Positions 4,586 to 5,339 of a DNA stretch of 5,339 bases are shown here, piece after piece (position 1 is the first letter of the stretch; each line of letters opens with the position of its first letter). A model generated the notes under the pieces. It had not been told where the DNA came from. It saw only the letters and a list, made by a program, of their open reading frames with translations, and searched no databases. The translations under genes and the position numbers were made by a program. The DNA lies in contig CAJQND010000252.1 in NCBI GenBank assembly GCA_905479595.1, positions 1 through 5,339 on the forward strand. Reading direction: 5' to 3'. Source of the DNA: an uncultured Hyphomicrobiales bacterium (GTDB taxonomy: Bacteria; Pseudomonadota; Alphaproteobacteria; Rhizobiales; CAJQND01).

Positions 4586-5339
4586 TCAAGCCCCCATGAT
4601 CCGTTTCCGCCGCTCTTTCATCCGTTCGTTCGCAACCTGCGTACCATCGTGGAATGAACCGAAAAACTTGTCCCAAGGAATTTCGAGCGAGCCATAATTG
4701 CATTCAAAATAGCGGTGGTGCATCTGGTGGTGGAACGTCCCGAGTTTCAGGCGATTCTCGTCCTTGACAATTAATCCTTCAAACCCGGTGTGGGTCGTTG
4801 CCGCGGTAAGCACATAATATTGCATGTGATAGAGGATATGTACCGGATGCGCAGCTACGATCCAATGAATTAAAACCGACCCCAGGAAAATCAGGTGTTC
4901 AACCGGATGCATGGACATCCCTGACCATGGCCCCACATTGATGTTGCGATGGTGCAGGGAATGCACGTGTTTGTAGAGCACCGGAACATGCAAAAACCGA
5001 TGTATCCAGTTGAAATAAAAACTCTCCCAGACCGGAATTAGGAAAAAAAGCGCCACGAACCAAACCGGGTTCGCCAGCCAGGTGAGCACCGGCGCGTAGC
5101 CATTACCCATGGCCCAGAACATCAGCACCTCATAAGCGGTCCAGAAAAATACGCCACTTCCCAGCGTCCAAAACATGTTGTCTCGTATCTGTCCACCAAG
5201 GGTGAATTGACGACCGTTCTTCATCAACGGGCGCGCATCAAATTTCAATCTCTGGCCCTGTTTGGTGAAGGTATAGAAATACAAGTGAAGCCCACCTGCA
5301 ACTAATGTCATCAGGACCAGGTTGCGGAAGTAAATTCCA
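4586..5339 (-). CDS. Sterol desaturase/fatty acid hydroxylase family protein, N-terminus missing
   Basis: The frame is open to the right edge, so the protein's start lies outside the window; about 250 residues are visible. It is a membrane di-iron oxygenase of the fatty acid hydroxylase superfamily, with the three histidine clusters in order. Counting visible residues from the edge, these are HRFLH (113-117), HSLHH (126-130) and HHQMHH (203-208), with extra conserved His at MHPVEH (143-148) and HTG (183). Membrane segments flank them: about 10-22, 57-76, 88-105 and 149-178. The end FGSFHDGT and a basic tail (KERRKR) are usual for the family. Members use O2 to hydroxylate or desaturate sterols, carotenoids or acyl chains; the motifs do not tell which. 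An ATG at 5311 exists, but nine sense codons precede it in frame and the sequence upstream (FRNLVL) looks like part of the family's first membrane helix, so it is probably internal. A terminator-like hairpin separates it from comD, so co-function is uncertain. Confidence 0.88.
   Translation of the reverse strand, partial: GIYFRNLVLMTLVAGGLHLYFYTFTKQGQRLKFDARPLMKNGRQFTLGGQIRDNMFWTLGSGVFFWTAYEVLMFWAMGNGYAPVLTWLANPVWFVALFFLIPVWESFYFNWIHRFLHVPVLYKHVHSLHHRNINVGPWSGMSMHPVEHLIFLGSVLIHWIVAAHPVHILYHMQYYVLTAATTHTGFEGLIVKDENRLKLGTFHHQMHHRYFECNYGSLEIPWDKFFGSFHDGTQVANERMKERRKRIMGA

Noticed and set aside
4586..5311. Complete 241-residue desaturase starting at the ATG at 5311
   Set aside because: The same frame stays open to the window edge with family-like hydrophobic residues and no stop, so the real start is probably outside the window.

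Overview
The window reads as a piece of a Gram-negative bacterial chromosome, most likely an alphaproteobacterium. That placement is inferred from the mix of families (a cysteine-rich-repeat protein, DUF1059, a FUSC permease, a small ABM-fold protein) and from clear GGAG-type ribosome binding sites. No rRNA or other marker is present to fix the taxon. There is no rRNA, tRNA, CRISPR array, transposase or phage gene.

Left part (1-2265). The tail of a cysteine-rich-repeat protein enters at the left edge on the plus strand (1-108). It converges on a small dimeric alpha/beta-barrel (ABM-like) protein on the minus strand (242-529). A 338-bp divergent intergenic region follows (530-867). It contains a very AT-rich core (16 G/C in 110 bases at 631-740) and two perfect short inverted repeats. 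On its other side a FUSC-type inner-membrane protein runs rightward (868-1899). A hairpin follows that gene, then a good extended -10 promoter, then a 66-residue DUF1059 protein (2065-2265).

Right part (2246-5339). Everything here is on the minus strand, so transcription runs from right to left. The first gene, cut by the right edge, is a membrane di-iron sterol desaturase/fatty acid hydroxylase family protein. A terminator-like hairpin follows it. Next comes a tight three-gene operon: the alpha and beta subunits of a two-subunit thiamine-diphosphate decarboxylase of the sulfopyruvate decarboxylase type (ComD, ComE), then an FMN-dependent alpha-hydroxy acid oxidase/dehydrogenase. The three genes are separated by 1 and 13 bases, which points to coupled translation. 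The last gene overlaps the convergent DUF1059 gene by 20 bases.

How the genes may work together. The operon encodes two consecutive reactions: a 2-hydroxy acid is oxidised to a 2-oxo acid by the FMN enzyme, and the 2-oxo acid is decarboxylated to an aldehyde by ComDE. By family, the most direct reading is 3-sulfolactate to sulfopyruvate to sulfoacetaldehyde. The substrate cannot be proved from the sequence, and no sulfoacetaldehyde-consuming gene lies in the window. The FMN enzyme also departs from its family consensus at three otherwise conserved flavin/active-site positions. This operon is the most interesting part of the window.
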